A DNA stretch of 64,000 bases from Nonomuraea endophytica (GTDB lineage: Bacteria; Actinomycetota; Actinomycetes; Streptosporangiales; Streptosporangiaceae), in assembly GCF_014203235.1 (NCBI RefSeq), contig NZ_JACHIN010000010.1:310001-374000 (forward strand), written 5' to 3'. This document shows, piece after piece, positions 1-7,561 of the stretch (position 1 is the first letter of the stretch; the number at the start of each line of letters is the position of its first letter). Both the position numbers and the translations under genes were made by a program. The notes beneath the pieces are model-generated. The model saw only the letters and a program-made list of their open reading frames with translations. It made no database searches and was not told the origin of the DNA.

Positions 1-1025
1 TCGGCGCCGCTGGCCGCCGCGACCAGCCGCTCGCCGTCGTTGAGCCAGGTCAGGTGGCGGTAGCGGACGCCGTGGGGCGCGCCGTGCTGGCGGACCGGGC
101 CCTCCCAGGCGGCCATGGTGTAGGCCTTGCCGCGGGTGGTGAGCGCCAGGGTGGTGCCGTCGGGGCTGAGGGTGGCGCTGTCGAGGTAGTCGGCGGCCTC
201 GACGAAGCGGCGGTTGCGCTGGGTGCGGGAGGAGGCCAGGCGCACGTCGATCTTCTGCGCGCGGTCGGCGCCGGGCGGGAGGAGGTAGAGGTCGGCGCCG
301 GCGTGGTAGACGAGGTGGTGGCCGTCGCTGGTGAGGTTGCGGGCGTAGTAGTCGCTGTGGTGGGTGTGGCGCTGGAGGTCCTCGCCGGCGGGGGTGCAGG
401 AGTAGACGTTGCCGGTGCCTTCGTGGTCGGACAGGAAGTAGACGCGCTCGCCGCTCCAGCAGGGTGAGGCGAGGTTGCCGGGCAGCTTGATGAGGCGGCG
501 GAAGTCGCCGTGGCCGTCGGGGTCGATCCACAGGTCGCCGGCGGTGCCGCCCCGGTAGCGCTTCCAGCGGGCGGGGTCGGCTGTGTTGCGGCCAAGGACG
601 ATCATGTGGTGCGGGCCGTGCGCGATGGAGTTGGCCGGCCCGTACGGCAGGCGTTGCGGCACCCCGCCCGGGGCGACCCGGTGGAGCCATTTGCGGCCCT
701 CGAAGGGCTGGCCGGCGTCGCTGGCGTAAAGGATGCGGTCGTCGTGGTCCCAGCCGGTGACGGTGCAGCGGGCGCCGTGGTAGGTCAGACGGGTCGCGGC
801 GCCGCCCTCGGCGGGCATGACGTAGACCTCTTCCGGTCCCTCCTCGCGGCCGACGAAGGCGAGCTGGTCGCCGCGCGGGGAGATGCGCGGGTATCCGGCC
901 TCGGCCAGCCCGGCGGTGAGACGGAACGCGCGCCCGCCCTGGGCGGAGACCATCCAGAGGTCGTCCTCGGCGGCGAAGACGACGACGTCCTGGAAAATGG
1001 CGGGGAAGCGCAGGTAGGCGGGCAT
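1..1025 (-). CDS. Tricorn protease homologue, 5' part only (cut by window edge)
   Basis: Read from ATG at 1025 leftwards, this gives at least 341 residues beginning MPAYLRFPAIFQDVVVFAAE and continuing with repeated WDHDDRILYAS-, SPDGTTLALTT- and LTSDGHHLVYHAG-type segments. These are PD40/TolB-like beta-propeller blades. The opening (a short MPAYLRFP leader straight into a DDLW-type blade) is typical of the N-terminal propeller of actinobacterial tricorn proteases, which degrade oligopeptides in the cytosol. The PDZ and S41 protease domains would lie beyond position 1. No signal peptide is visible. The start is supported by an AGAGACG stretch just upstream on the minus strand, which is only a weak ribosome site. 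A TolB-like or S9 propeller protein is the alternative; the opening motif makes tricorn more likely. Confidence 0.8.
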   Translation of the reverse strand, partial: MPAYLRFPAIFQDVVVFAAEDDLWMVSAQGGRAFRLTAGLAEAGYPRISPRGDQLAFVGREEGPEEVYVMPAEGGAATRLTYHGARCTVTGWDHDDRILYASDAGQPFEGRKWLHRVAPGGVPQRLPYGPANSIAHGPHHMIVLGRNTADPARWKRYRGGTAGDLWIDPDGHGDFRRLIKLPGNLASPCWSGERVYFLSDHEGTGNVYSCTPAGEDLQRHTHHSDYYARNLTSDGHHLVYHAGADLYLLPPGADRAQKIDVRLASSRTQRNRRFVEAADYLDSATLSPDGTTLALTTRGKAYTMAAWEGPVRQHGAPHGVRYRHLTWLNDGERLVAAASGA

Positions 1026-1043
1026 CGTCTCTCCGTGGTCAGA

Positions 1044-1068
1044 CAGCCGGGACGTGGTGTCCCGGCTG
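1044..1068 (-). terminator. Perfect hairpin between small basic peptide gene and tricorn gene
   Basis: A 10-bp perfect stem (arm CAGCCGGGAC, its complement GTCCCGGCTG) closes a GTGGT loop. It lies in the 69-bp gap between two minus-strand genes. No T-run follows, as is common for actinobacterial terminators, so it may separate the small upstream gene from the tricorn gene or act as a leader structure of the latter. Confidence 0.55.
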
Positions 1069-1094
1069 CCTGATCCTTTCAGTGGCGGCGGCTC

Positions 1095-1220
1095 TTATGC
1101 TTCTTCCGCTGGCTTGCGCGTTTCCTGACGCTTGGCGGCTTTGGCCTGCCTGGTGGCCTTGATGGTGGCCTTCTTGGCCTTGCCGGACTTGGCCGCGGGT
1201 TTCTTCTGCTGCTCTGCCAT
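1095..1220 (-). CDS. Small lysine/alanine-rich basic peptide (41 aa)
   Basis: The start at 1220 is chosen over in-frame codons further upstream because GGGGGAAAG sits six to seven bases before it. The 41-residue product begins MAEQQKKPAAKSGKAKK and is almost entirely Lys, Ala, Arg, Gln and Glu, with a basic core and an acidic PAEEA end. Such peptides resemble the lysine-rich tails of actinobacterial histone-like proteins, but there is no recognisable domain. Nucleic-acid binding is an inference from charge alone. It stands alone on the minus strand upstream of the tricorn gene and is separated from it by a hairpin. Confidence 0.6.
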   Translation of the reverse strand: MAEQQKKPAAKSGKAKKATIKATRQAKAAKRQETRKPAEEA

Positions 1221-1309
1221 TGCTCTTTCCCCCGATGTACTCGCGATGCCTGATACGACATCAACGCCGTTAATACCCACTTGCTCCATAAAGCCGACAT
1301 TTCGCCGTT

Positions 1310-1440
1310 AAGTGGGCGTGCGGGATCGCGCCGGGCCGTACGCCTGGAGTGGGTGGGTGTCCGCGATCGGGCCGGGCCGTGGGTGGGTGTGCGGGATCGG
1401 GCCGGGCCATGGGTGGGCGTGCAGGATCGCGCCGGGCCGT
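1310..1440. repeat. 30-bp imperfect tandem repeat, four copies
   Basis: Units lie at 1310-1339, 1351-1380, 1381-1410 and 1411-1440, sharing a GGGTGGGTGTG start and a GATCGGGCCGGGCCGT end. The last three are directly head to tail; an 11-bp insert separates the first. The array occupies the gap between the DUF3040 gene stop (1450) and the small basic peptide gene. Each unit carries a GATCGGGCC core. The period of 30 keeps reading frames open, which explains several artefactual short ORFs here. Confidence 0.85.
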
Positions 1441-1449
1441 ACGACCGGA

Positions 1450-1716
1450 TCAGAACGCCAGTGCGGCGGCCTCGTTGCGGAGCACGAGGATGAGCAGGGT
1501 CGCCACGAGCGTGGCGATGACCAGCCAGCTGATCATGATGATGACCGTCGAGCGGCGCGGGCGGAGGCGGGGGATCGACTCCGCGTTGTCCCTGGCCTCG
1601 CTGCGCCGGGCACGCTCGTTGAACGACTCGAGACGCGCGACGAGCCGTGGATCCTCGTCGACGAGGTGGCGCTCGATCTGGGCCAGCACCCTCTCCTCGT
1701 CCTGCGACCAGGCCAT
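1450..1716 (-). CDS. DUF3040 family small membrane protein (88 aa)
   Basis: The start MAWSQDEERVLAQIERHLVD is preceded by GGAGGTG with ideal spacing, so a longer in-frame extension upstream is rejected. Residues 1-35 carry the DUF3040 signature (SxxEExxLxxIExxLxxEDPRL). A single hydrophobic segment near residues 56-78 (VIIMISWLVIATLVATLLIL) follows an RPRRS stretch. DUF3040 proteins are small actinobacterial membrane proteins of unknown role, and the length fits the family. The gene is monocistronic and divergent from the radical SAM gene. Confidence 0.85.
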   Translation of the reverse strand: MAWSQDEERVLAQIERHLVDEDPRLVARLESFNERARRSEARDNAESIPRLRPRRSTVIIMISWLVIATLVATLLILVLRNEAAALAF

Positions 1717-1824
1717 GGTGCACCTCCGGAACGCAAGCTCTGTGCCGACTTTCTGCCCAACCATGAAGATCATTAGCCGTGGTCTTGCCCAGTAATTGTG
1801 CGCTCTTTTCCTTTGCGATCATTG

Positions 1825-1840
1825 TCGAACCTCTGTTCTA
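1825..1840 (+). promoter_or_regulatory. Probable LexA (SOS) box upstream of radical SAM gene
   Basis: The sequence TCGAAC-CTCT-GTTCTA matches the actinobacterial SOS box TCGAAC-N4-GTTCGA at 11 of 12 fixed positions. It ends 8 bp before the ATG at 1849, so a repressor bound here would cover the transcription start region of the gene at 1849-2883. Its orientation and distance fit LexA control. Confidence 0.7.
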
Positions 1841-1848
1841 ATCATGTC

Positions 1849-2883
1849 ATGCGCTGGGACAACCTGCGGCTCACCGGGGCCGACGACCGTGATCCTGCGG
1901 TGCCGCTGTTCGCCGAGGAGGCGGTGACGCGGAGATTCGACACACCCGAATTCCGGGGGATGACCTTCTACGAGGTGCGCGCCCGCTCGATCATCAGCCG
2001 CGTGCCCGCCACCAGCCGCATGGCGTTCCAGCACACGATCAACCCCTACCGGGGCTGCTCCCACGCCTGCCGCTACTGCTTCGCCCGCAACACCCACACC
2101 TACCTCGATCTGGACGCCGGGCTCGACTTCGACTCCAAGGTCGTGGTGAAGGTCAACGCCGCCGAACTGACCCGCCGCGAGCTGGCCGCGCCCCGCTGGC
2201 AGGGCGGGCACGTGGCGATGGGCACCAACGTCGACTGCTACCAGCGGGCCGAGGGCCGCTACCAGCTGATGCCGGGGATCCTGGAGGCGTTGCGCGACGC
2301 GGCCAACCCGTTCTCCATCCTCACCAAGGGCACGCTCATCCTGCGCGACCTCGCCCTGCTGACCGAGGCGGCGCAGGTGACCGACGTGTCCGTCAACGTG
2401 TCGGTGGGCTTCGTCGACGAACAGGCCTGGCGCACCGTGGAGCCCGGCACCCCGCACCCCGAGCGCCGCCTGGCCGCCTGCGCCCGCCTCAACGCCGCCG
2501 GGATCCGCTGCGGCGTCCTGATGGCCCCCGTGCTGCCGTATCTGACCGACTCCCCGGCCGAGCTGGAACGCACCGTCGAGCGGATCGCCGCGTCGGGCGC
2601 ACGGCACGTGACGCCGCTGGTGCTGCACCTGCGGCCGGGGGCCAGGGAGTGGTATCTGGGGTGGCTGGCCCGCGAGCATCCGCGCCTCGTGCCGCGCTAT
2701 CTGGAGCTCTACGGCAGAGGCGCCTACGCTCCCCGCGCCTACCAGGAGCGCGTCACCGCGCGGGTGAAGGATCTGGCCCGCCGCCACGGCATCGGCGGAT
2801 CCGGCCCGAGCGGCCCCCGCCGCATTGCCGGGCGCACCCCCGCCCGGCCCGAACCGGCCGCCGAACAGCTGACCCTCCTGTAG
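1849..2883 (+). CDS. Rv2578c-type radical SAM protein (344 aa)
   Basis: The product starts MRWDNLRLTG. It has the radical SAM cluster motif C70-x3-C74-x2-C77 within NPYRGCSHACRYCFARN, followed by an SPASM-less TIM-barrel region containing VSVNVSVGFVDEQAW. This matches the actinobacterial Rv2578c family, related to but shorter than spore photoproduct lyase. It presumably binds a 4Fe-4S cluster and cleaves S-adenosylmethionine; the substrate is unknown. The C-terminal 30 residues are Pro/Arg rich and end in EQLTLL. A near-perfect LexA box just upstream implies DNA-damage induction and suggests a repair-related job. The stop abuts the stop of the convergent AraC gene. Confidence 0.85.
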   Translation: MRWDNLRLTGADDRDPAVPLFAEEAVTRRFDTPEFRGMTFYEVRARSIISRVPATSRMAFQHTINPYRGCSHACRYCFARNTHTYLDLDAGLDFDSKVVVKVNAAELTRRELAAPRWQGGHVAMGTNVDCYQRAEGRYQLMPGILEALRDAANPFSILTKGTLILRDLALLTEAAQVTDVSVNVSVGFVDEQAWRTVEPGTPHPERRLAACARLNAAGIRCGVLMAPVLPYLTDSPAELERTVERIAASGARHVTPLVLHLRPGAREWYLGWLAREHPRLVPRYLELYGRGAYAPRAYQERVTARVKDLARRHGIGGSGPSGPRRIAGRTPARPEPAAEQLTLL

Positions 2884-3822
2884 TCACGGCCGGGCGTCGG
2901 CGCGGTATTCGCCGGGCGTCAGCCCGTACCACTGACGGAAGGCCAGGTGGAAGCCGACCGGCGTGCCGTAGCCGACGCGTTCGCTGATGCGGTTGTGCGG
3001 CAGCGCGGTCTCCGACAGCAGGCGCGCGGCCTCCTGCATGCGGCGCGCGGTCAGGTGGCGCATGGGCGCCTGCCCGACCAGGCGGCGGAAGGTCGCGGCG
3101 AAGGCGGAACGCGACATGCCCGCCTGCGCGGCGAGCGTCTCCACGGTCCACGGCTCGGCGAAGCGGGTCTGGACGGTGTGCAGCGCGGCGGCCACGCCCG
3201 GATGGCGCAGCGCATCCAGGACCGCCGCGCCCGCCGGCAGCGCCGAGCCCGGGGCGTCGAGCGCGGCGCGCAGCGCGAGGACGAAGACGAGTTCGAACGC
3301 GCGCAGGGCGACGAGCTGGGCGCCGGGCGCGGCGGTGTCCCATTCGCCGGCCAGCCGCTCCAGCGTCGCGCCCAGCAGCGGATGGGCCCGCAACCGCGCG
3401 CTCTCCAGCACGACCAGCGGCGGCAGCGCCTGGTAGAGCGGGGTGGCGGCGGCGCGGTCGTAGTGCAGGCCGCCGCACAGCATGACGGTCCGCGCGCCCG
3501 GCCCGTCGATCTCGACGGTGCGCACGCCGCCGGGCTGGCGTTCGGGAAGGACCCCGCTCAACGGTACGGTGGCCCGCCCCGGCCGGTCGGCCAGCCGGTG
3601 GGCGCTGCCGTGCGGGAAGACGGCCAGGTCGCCGGTGCCGAGCGTGACGGGCGGAAGGCCGGGCAGTTCAACGGTGCAGGAGCCCTCGTCGACGTAGTGC
3701 AGCAGGGCGCAGCTCTCCCGCCGCCCGGCCACGCCCCAGGGCGCGCGGGCCTGCCAGCGGCTGTGGAAGACGCCGTGCAGCCGCAGCGGGGCGAGCAGGT
3801 CGCTGAGCAGGTCCCCATCCAT
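2884..3822 (-). CDS. AraC-family regulator with N-terminal cupin domain (312 aa)
   Basis: The N-terminal half is a cupin-like sensor domain: SCTVELPGLPPVTLGTGDLA followed by FPHGSAHRL. The C-terminal 100 residues form a double helix-turn-helix, WTVETLAAQAGMSRSAFAATF and then RISERVGYGTPVGFHLAFRQ, with the GLTPGEYR ending typical of AraC. It lies divergently 71 bp from an NmrA-type oxidoreductase gene and likely controls it. This regulator / NmrA arrangement is common in actinobacteria. The ligand cannot be told from sequence. Confidence 0.9.
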   Translation of the reverse strand: MDGDLLSDLLAPLRLHGVFHSRWQARAPWGVAGRRESCALLHYVDEGSCTVELPGLPPVTLGTGDLAVFPHGSAHRLADRPGRATVPLSGVLPERQPGGVRTVEIDGPGARTVMLCGGLHYDRAAATPLYQALPPLVVLESARLRAHPLLGATLERLAGEWDTAAPGAQLVALRAFELVFVLALRAALDAPGSALPAGAAVLDALRHPGVAAALHTVQTRFAEPWTVETLAAQAGMSRSAFAATFRRLVGQAPMRHLTARRMQEAARLLSETALPHNRISERVGYGTPVGFHLAFRQWYGLTPGEYRADARP

Positions 3823-3893
3823 CGGACGATCCTTAAAGATGACAAGAGTGTGCTTTATCGAGCGTATCCCGTGCGCCGGGCAGGCTGTCTCCC

Positions 3894-4730
3894 ATGACCT
3901 TCCTTGTGATGAACGCCGCCGGCGCCCAGGGCGGCGCGGTCGCCCGCCGCCTGCTGGCCGAGGGCCTTTCCGTGCGCGCCTTCACCCGGAGCGGCCCGGC
4001 TCCGGAGGGGGCGCGGCCGTTCACCGGAGACCTGGCGGACGGCGCGGCGGTGAAGGCGGCCTTCGACGGCGTCACCCACGCCTCGGTGATGCTGCCCATG
4101 GTCTACGACCCGGACACCGTGGCCCTCTACGTCCGCAACGTGCGGGACGCGGCGCTGGCGGCGGGGGTGCGGCGGCTGGTGTTCAACACCGGCAACCGCC
4201 TGCCCGCCGCCGAGACCGGCGTGCCCGCCTTCGAGACCCGCCGCCGCGCCGGCGACGAACTGCGCGCGGCCGGGCTGCCGGTGGTGGAGCTGCGCCCGCC
4301 GATCTACCTCGACAACCTGGCCGCCCCGTGGGTGGCGGGCCCGCTGGCCGCCGAGAACGTGCTGGCCTACCCGCTGCCCGCCGACCTGCCCGTGGCATGG
4401 CTGTCGCACGCCGACCTGGCCGCCGCCACCCACGCCGCGCTGACCCTCGACGGGCTGGAGGGCCGGATCCTGAACGTCGGCGCGGCCGAGGCCGTCACCG
4501 GCACCGACCTCGCCGCCGCGATCGGCGCCCGCTTCCACGCCCAGGACCCCACCGCCTTCGAGGCGGCCCTGAGCGCCATGGCCGGCCCGGTCACCGCCGC
4601 GGCCATCGCCGACACCTACCGCTGGGCCGCCGCCGACCGCTCGCTGCTGGCCGCCGACCCCGCCGCGCTCGCCCTCCTGGGCGTACGGCCCGCCGCCCCG
4701 GCCGACTGGCTCGCCGGGCAGCCCCGATGA
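3894..4730 (+). CDS. NmrA-like NAD(P)-binding protein (278 aa)
   Basis: An N-terminal Rossmann glycine motif, MNAAGAQGGAVARRL (residues 6-20), is followed by VRAFTRSG, the usual position where NADP specificity is read. FNTGNRLPAAETG and VELRPPIYLDN follow the atypical short-chain dehydrogenase pattern of NmrA/HSCARG proteins. No classical YxxxK is apparent, so it may act as a redox sensor or as a quinone or alkene reductase. It is divergent from the AraC regulator and overlaps the next gene by ATGA, so the two are translated together. Confidence 0.85.
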   Translation: MTFLVMNAAGAQGGAVARRLLAEGLSVRAFTRSGPAPEGARPFTGDLADGAAVKAAFDGVTHASVMLPMVYDPDTVALYVRNVRDAALAAGVRRLVFNTGNRLPAAETGVPAFETRRRAGDELRAAGLPVVELRPPIYLDNLAAPWVAGPLAAENVLAYPLPADLPVAWLSHADLAAATHAALTLDGLEGRILNVGAAEAVTGTDLAAAIGARFHAQDPTAFEAALSAMAGPVTAAAIADTYRWAAADRSLLAADPAALALLGVRPAAPADWLAGQPR

Positions 4731-5098
4731 CGGCGCGCGAGGAGGTCGTCCGCCACCACCGGGTGATCGAACGCTGGCTGTCGGGGGAGCCGGGGCAGGA
4801 GTTCGCGGAGTTCGAGCGGGCCCACGCGGACGCCTTCACCCTGACCGGCCCCGACGGCCGCACCCTGGAGCGGGAGCAGGTGATGCGGCAGGTGCGCGAT
4901 CTGCGCGGCGCGGCGCCCGGCCTGCGGATCGAGATCAGGGACGTGCGCGTGGTGGCCGAGTCCGGGCCGCTGCTGGTGGCCGCCTACCAGGAGTGGCAGG
5001 AGGGCGGCGCCCGCCGGTCGACGGTCGTCTTCCGGCGCGCCGGAGAGGAGCTGCGCTGGCTGCACCTGCAAGAGACCTGGCTCAACCCGCCCGCGTGA
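4727..5098 (+). CDS. NTF2-like (SnoaL/DUF4440-type) protein (123 aa)
   Basis: The start codon overlaps the stop of the NmrA-like gene (ATGA), indicating translational coupling. The sequence MTAREEVVRHHRVIERWLSG... TVVFRRAGEELRWLHLQETW has the alternating helix and strand pattern and final TxxFRRxxxxWRxxHxQET segment of the DUF4440 / NTF2-like fold. These are small cone-shaped proteins with a hydrophobic pocket. The partner may share a substrate with the NmrA-like protein; no specific reaction is assigned. Confidence 0.75.
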   Translation: MTAREEVVRHHRVIERWLSGEPGQEFAEFERAHADAFTLTGPDGRTLEREQVMRQVRDLRGAAPGLRIEIRDVRVVAESGPLLVAAYQEWQEGGARRSTVVFRRAGEELRWLHLQETWLNPPA

Positions 5099-5116
5099 TC
5101 GTGGCCCGGCGCCAGG

Positions 5117-6286
5117 TCAAGGGCGCAGGGTGGCGCGGCGGGACTGCAGGAACTCGCGCTCCGGCGCCGTCCCCACCAGCGCCAGCGCCTTGCCGTACTC
5201 CTCCACCGCCTCTTCCAGCCGGCCCAGCCGCCGCAGCAGCTCCGCGCGCGTCGCCGGGAGCAGGTGGTGGCGTGGCAGTCGCTCCTCCAGGCCCGCCAGC
5301 AGCTCCAGCCCGTCGCCGGGCCCCTGGGCCTCGGCCACCGCGACGGCCCGGTTCAGCCGGACCACGGCCGAGCCGGTCAGCGCCTCCAGCAGTTCGTAGA
5401 GCTGGGCGATCGCGGTCCAGTCGGTGTCCTGGGGCTCGATGGCCGAGGCGTGCTCGGCGGCGATCGCCGCCTGCACCTGGTAAAGGCCGGGCGGGCCCGG
5501 CCGCAGCAGTCCCAGGGCCTCGGCGATCTCCTCGCGGTGCCAGCGGCCGCGGTCCTGCTCGGTGAGCGTCACGATGCGCCCCCGCTCGTCCAGCCGGGCA
5601 TCGCGCCGCGCGTGGTGCAGCATCATCAGCGCCAGCAGAGCGCTGACCTCGCTGTCGTGCGGCATCAGCGCGGCCAGCATCCGGGCCAGCGCGATCGCCT
5701 GCGCCGCCGGTTCCGTCCGGATGAGGTCCTCGCCCTCCGCGGCCGCGTACCCCTCGGTGAAGATCAGATAGAGCACGGCCAGCACCCCGTCGCGGCGCGC
5801 CCCCAGCTCCGGGCCTGACGGCACCCGGTACGGGATGCCGGCCTGGCTGATCTTCTTCTTGGCGCGGGTGATCCTGGCCGCCATCGTCGCCTCGCCGACC
5901 AGGAACAGCCGGGCGATCTGCCGCGTGCCCAGCCCGCCCACGCAGCGCAGCGTCAGCGCCACCCGCGCCTCCATCGACAGCGCCGGATGGCAGCAGGTGA
6001 AGATCAGGCTGAGCAGGTCGTCGCCCGCCTGCGGCTCGTCGACCACCAGCAGCGGCAGCTTGCGGGCCGCGACCGCCATGTGGCGCAGCCGCGAGACCGC
6101 CCGCCGCCGCGCCGAGGTCAGCAGCCACGCCGGAGGGTTGTCCGGCACCGGCGGCCAGGCCGACACCGCGGCCGTGAAGGCGTCCTGCAGCGACTCCTCC
6201 GCCAGGTCGAGATCGCGCAGCTCGGCGGTGAGGATGGCGAGCAGGCGCGCCCAGTGCTCGCGGTACGCCTGCTCGACGGCGCTCAT
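5117..6286 (-). CDS. ECF42-type RNA polymerase sigma factor with C-terminal extension (389 aa)
   Basis: Residues 1-80 contain sigma region 2 (EESLQDAFTAAVSAWPP, PAWLLTSARRRAVSRLR). Region 4 follows (LTLRCVGGLGTRQIARLFLVGEATMAARITRAKKKI). The long C-terminal part has LYLIFTEGYAA and helical TPR-like repeats (VVRLNRAVAVAEAQGPGDGL). This domain order defines ECF42, in which the extension replaces an anti-sigma factor. Family members are genetically linked to YCII/DGPF proteins, and exactly two are encoded immediately upstream with ATGA and GTGA overlaps. Regulation is probably through the extension and the YCII partners rather than a classical anti-sigma. Confidence 0.92.
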   Translation of the reverse strand: MSAVEQAYREHWARLLAILTAELRDLDLAEESLQDAFTAAVSAWPPVPDNPPAWLLTSARRRAVSRLRHMAVAARKLPLLVVDEPQAGDDLLSLIFTCCHPALSMEARVALTLRCVGGLGTRQIARLFLVGEATMAARITRAKKKISQAGIPYRVPSGPELGARRDGVLAVLYLIFTEGYAAAEGEDLIRTEPAAQAIALARMLAALMPHDSEVSALLALMMLHHARRDARLDERGRIVTLTEQDRGRWHREEIAEALGLLRPGPPGLYQVQAAIAAEHASAIEPQDTDWTAIAQLYELLEALTGSAVVRLNRAVAVAEAQGPGDGLELLAGLEERLPRHHLLPATRAELLRRLGRLEEAVEEYGKALALVGTAPEREFLQSRRATLRP

Positions 6287-6627
6287 CCCGAGTACTCCAC
6301 CACCGGCCGCACCTCCACGATCGCCTCCGGGCAGGCGGTCGCCAGCTCGATCGCCTCGTCCAGGTCCTTGGCCTCGATGAGGTAGTAGCCGCCCAGGTGC
6401 TCGACCGTCTCCACGAACGGCCCGTCGGTGCGCAGCACCTCCCCCTCGCCCCGGCGCAGGCAGACGGCCTCGCCCGGCGCGCCCAGCTCCTCGCCTTCCA
6501 GGTAGGCGCCGCGGCCCTTGAGCATCTCGATGTAGGCGCCGTGACGGGCGATGCCCTCCTGGATCTGCTCCGGGGTGGCGCTGGCCCAGTCGGTGGCGTT
6601 GCCGTACAGCAGCAGGGCGTACTTCAC
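6283..6627 (-). CDS. YCII/DGPF-family protein 1 (114 aa)
   Basis: The start is a GTG at 6627 with GGAGGTG six bases upstream; it overlaps the stop of the preceding YCII gene. The product begins VKYALLLYGN and carries the TDGPF motif followed by ETVEHLGGYYLIEAKDLDEA, the hallmark of the DGPF branch of the YCII ferredoxin-like fold. Its stop overlaps the ECF42 start. In known ECF42 loci these proteins are target or partner genes of the sigma factor; the biochemical reaction is unknown. Confidence 0.9.
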   Translation of the reverse strand: MKYALLLYGNATDWASATPEQIQEGIARHGAYIEMLKGRGAYLEGEELGAPGEAVCLRRGEGEVLRTDGPFVETVEHLGGYYLIEAKDLDEAIELATACPEAIVEVRPVVEYSG

Positions 6628-6956
6628 GACGTGCACCTCCTGATCTCCACGTCGGACGGCATGGCCGAGGCCAGCTCGATCGCCTCGTCCAGGTCCCTGG
6701 CCTCCACGATCTGGTAGCCGGAGATCTGCTCCACGGTCTCGGCGTAGGGTCCGTCGGTGATGAGGACCTGGTCGCCGTTCTTCCTGACGGTGGTGGCGGT
6801 GGAGGAGTGGGCCAGCTCGTTGCCGCCGAGGTTCGCCCCGCGCTCGGTGAGCATCGCGGTGTAGGCGCCCCACCGGGCGTAGACGGCGGCACGCTCCTCG
6901 GGACCCGCCTGCGACCACGGCCTCTCATCGCCCACGACGAGCAGCACGTACTTCAT
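6624..6956 (-). CDS. YCII/DGPF-family protein 2 (110 aa)
   Basis: It begins MKYVLLVVGDERPW after an AAGGGAG ribosome site. It carries TDGPYAETVEQISGYQIVEARDLDEAIELA, paralogous to the downstream copy at roughly half of positions by eye. It overlaps the next gene by four bases (GTGA). The stop of the membrane protein gene lies only 11 bp upstream, so the YCII-YCII-sigma set is probably co-transcribed with the MerR and membrane protein genes. Confidence 0.9.
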   Translation of the reverse strand: MKYVLLVVGDERPWSQAGPEERAAVYARWGAYTAMLTERGANLGGNELAHSSTATTVRKNGDQVLITDGPYAETVEQISGYQIVEARDLDEAIELASAMPSDVEIRRCTS

Positions 6957-6967
6957 GGTTTCTCCCT

Positions 6968-7561
6968 TCAGTCACTGCCATGACGCGCGGGCGGCGCGGG
7001 AATCGACAGCGTCCGGAGAAATTCTCGCGGATCGTCGGCGAACAACCTGATCGAACTCGCCTCCCCGGTACGGCCCAGCGGCCGCGTCACCGTCACCGGC
7101 TCCGACAGCTCCAGCAGGAGGTTGGTGCGCGAGTCGACGACCAGCTCCAGGCGCCCGTCGTCCAGGGTGACGAACCCGGAGTCGTGGATGCGGCTCGCGG
7201 CCCGCGCCGAGATGATCAGTTCGCGGGGGATGCGCAGGTCGAAGGCGGCTCCTTGGCGCAGCCGTACCTCATCGTCGCCCACCACGTGCGGCCGTGAGCG
7301 CGCGGCGGCGATCATGCCGAGGTTGGCGAGCACGAAGTAGACGTGCACGACGGTCAGGATCGGCCAGTTCAGCCACAGCTCCAGCGCCACGCCCTCGACC
7401 ACGATCGCGAACAGGAACAACCACAGCGTGATCGACCCGCCCGCATGGTAGGTGATGGCCACCTGGCCCGGTCCGACGCCGTGGCGGCGGCCCAGCACCC
7501 AGTAGCCGAGGCTGGCCAGGGCGCGCAGTTCGTGCGCCAGCATGCGGCGCGCGACCCTCAC
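6968..7561 (-). CDS. Two-helix membrane protein with a cytoplasmic beta domain (197 aa)
   Basis: A GTG start overlaps the stop of the MerR gene (7558-7561). Two hydrophobic segments lie near residues 45-85 (SITLWLFLFAIVVEGVALELWLNWPILTVVHVYFVLANLGMIA). The following part, VRLRQGAAFDLRIPRELIISAR and on to LLLELSEPVTVTRPLG, is beta-rich and resembles a bacterial PH-like domain, though no family name is certain. It sits between a MerR regulator and the YCII/ECF42 set. It could be a sensor or a target of that regulation. Confidence 0.7.
   Translation of the reverse strand: MRVARRMLAHELRALASLGYWVLGRRHGVGPGQVAITYHAGGSITLWLFLFAIVVEGVALELWLNWPILTVVHVYFVLANLGMIAAARSRPHVVGDDEVRLRQGAAFDLRIPRELIISARAASRIHDSGFVTLDDGRLELVVDSRTNLLLELSEPVTVTRPLGRTGEASSIRLFADDPREFLRTLSIPAPPARHGSD

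Noticed and set aside
3839..5098. A 419-residue reading of the NmrA-NTF2 region as one gene
   Set aside because: The first 296 codons are out of frame with the NmrA-like protein; only the last 123 residues are real, starting at the ATGA overlap at 4727.
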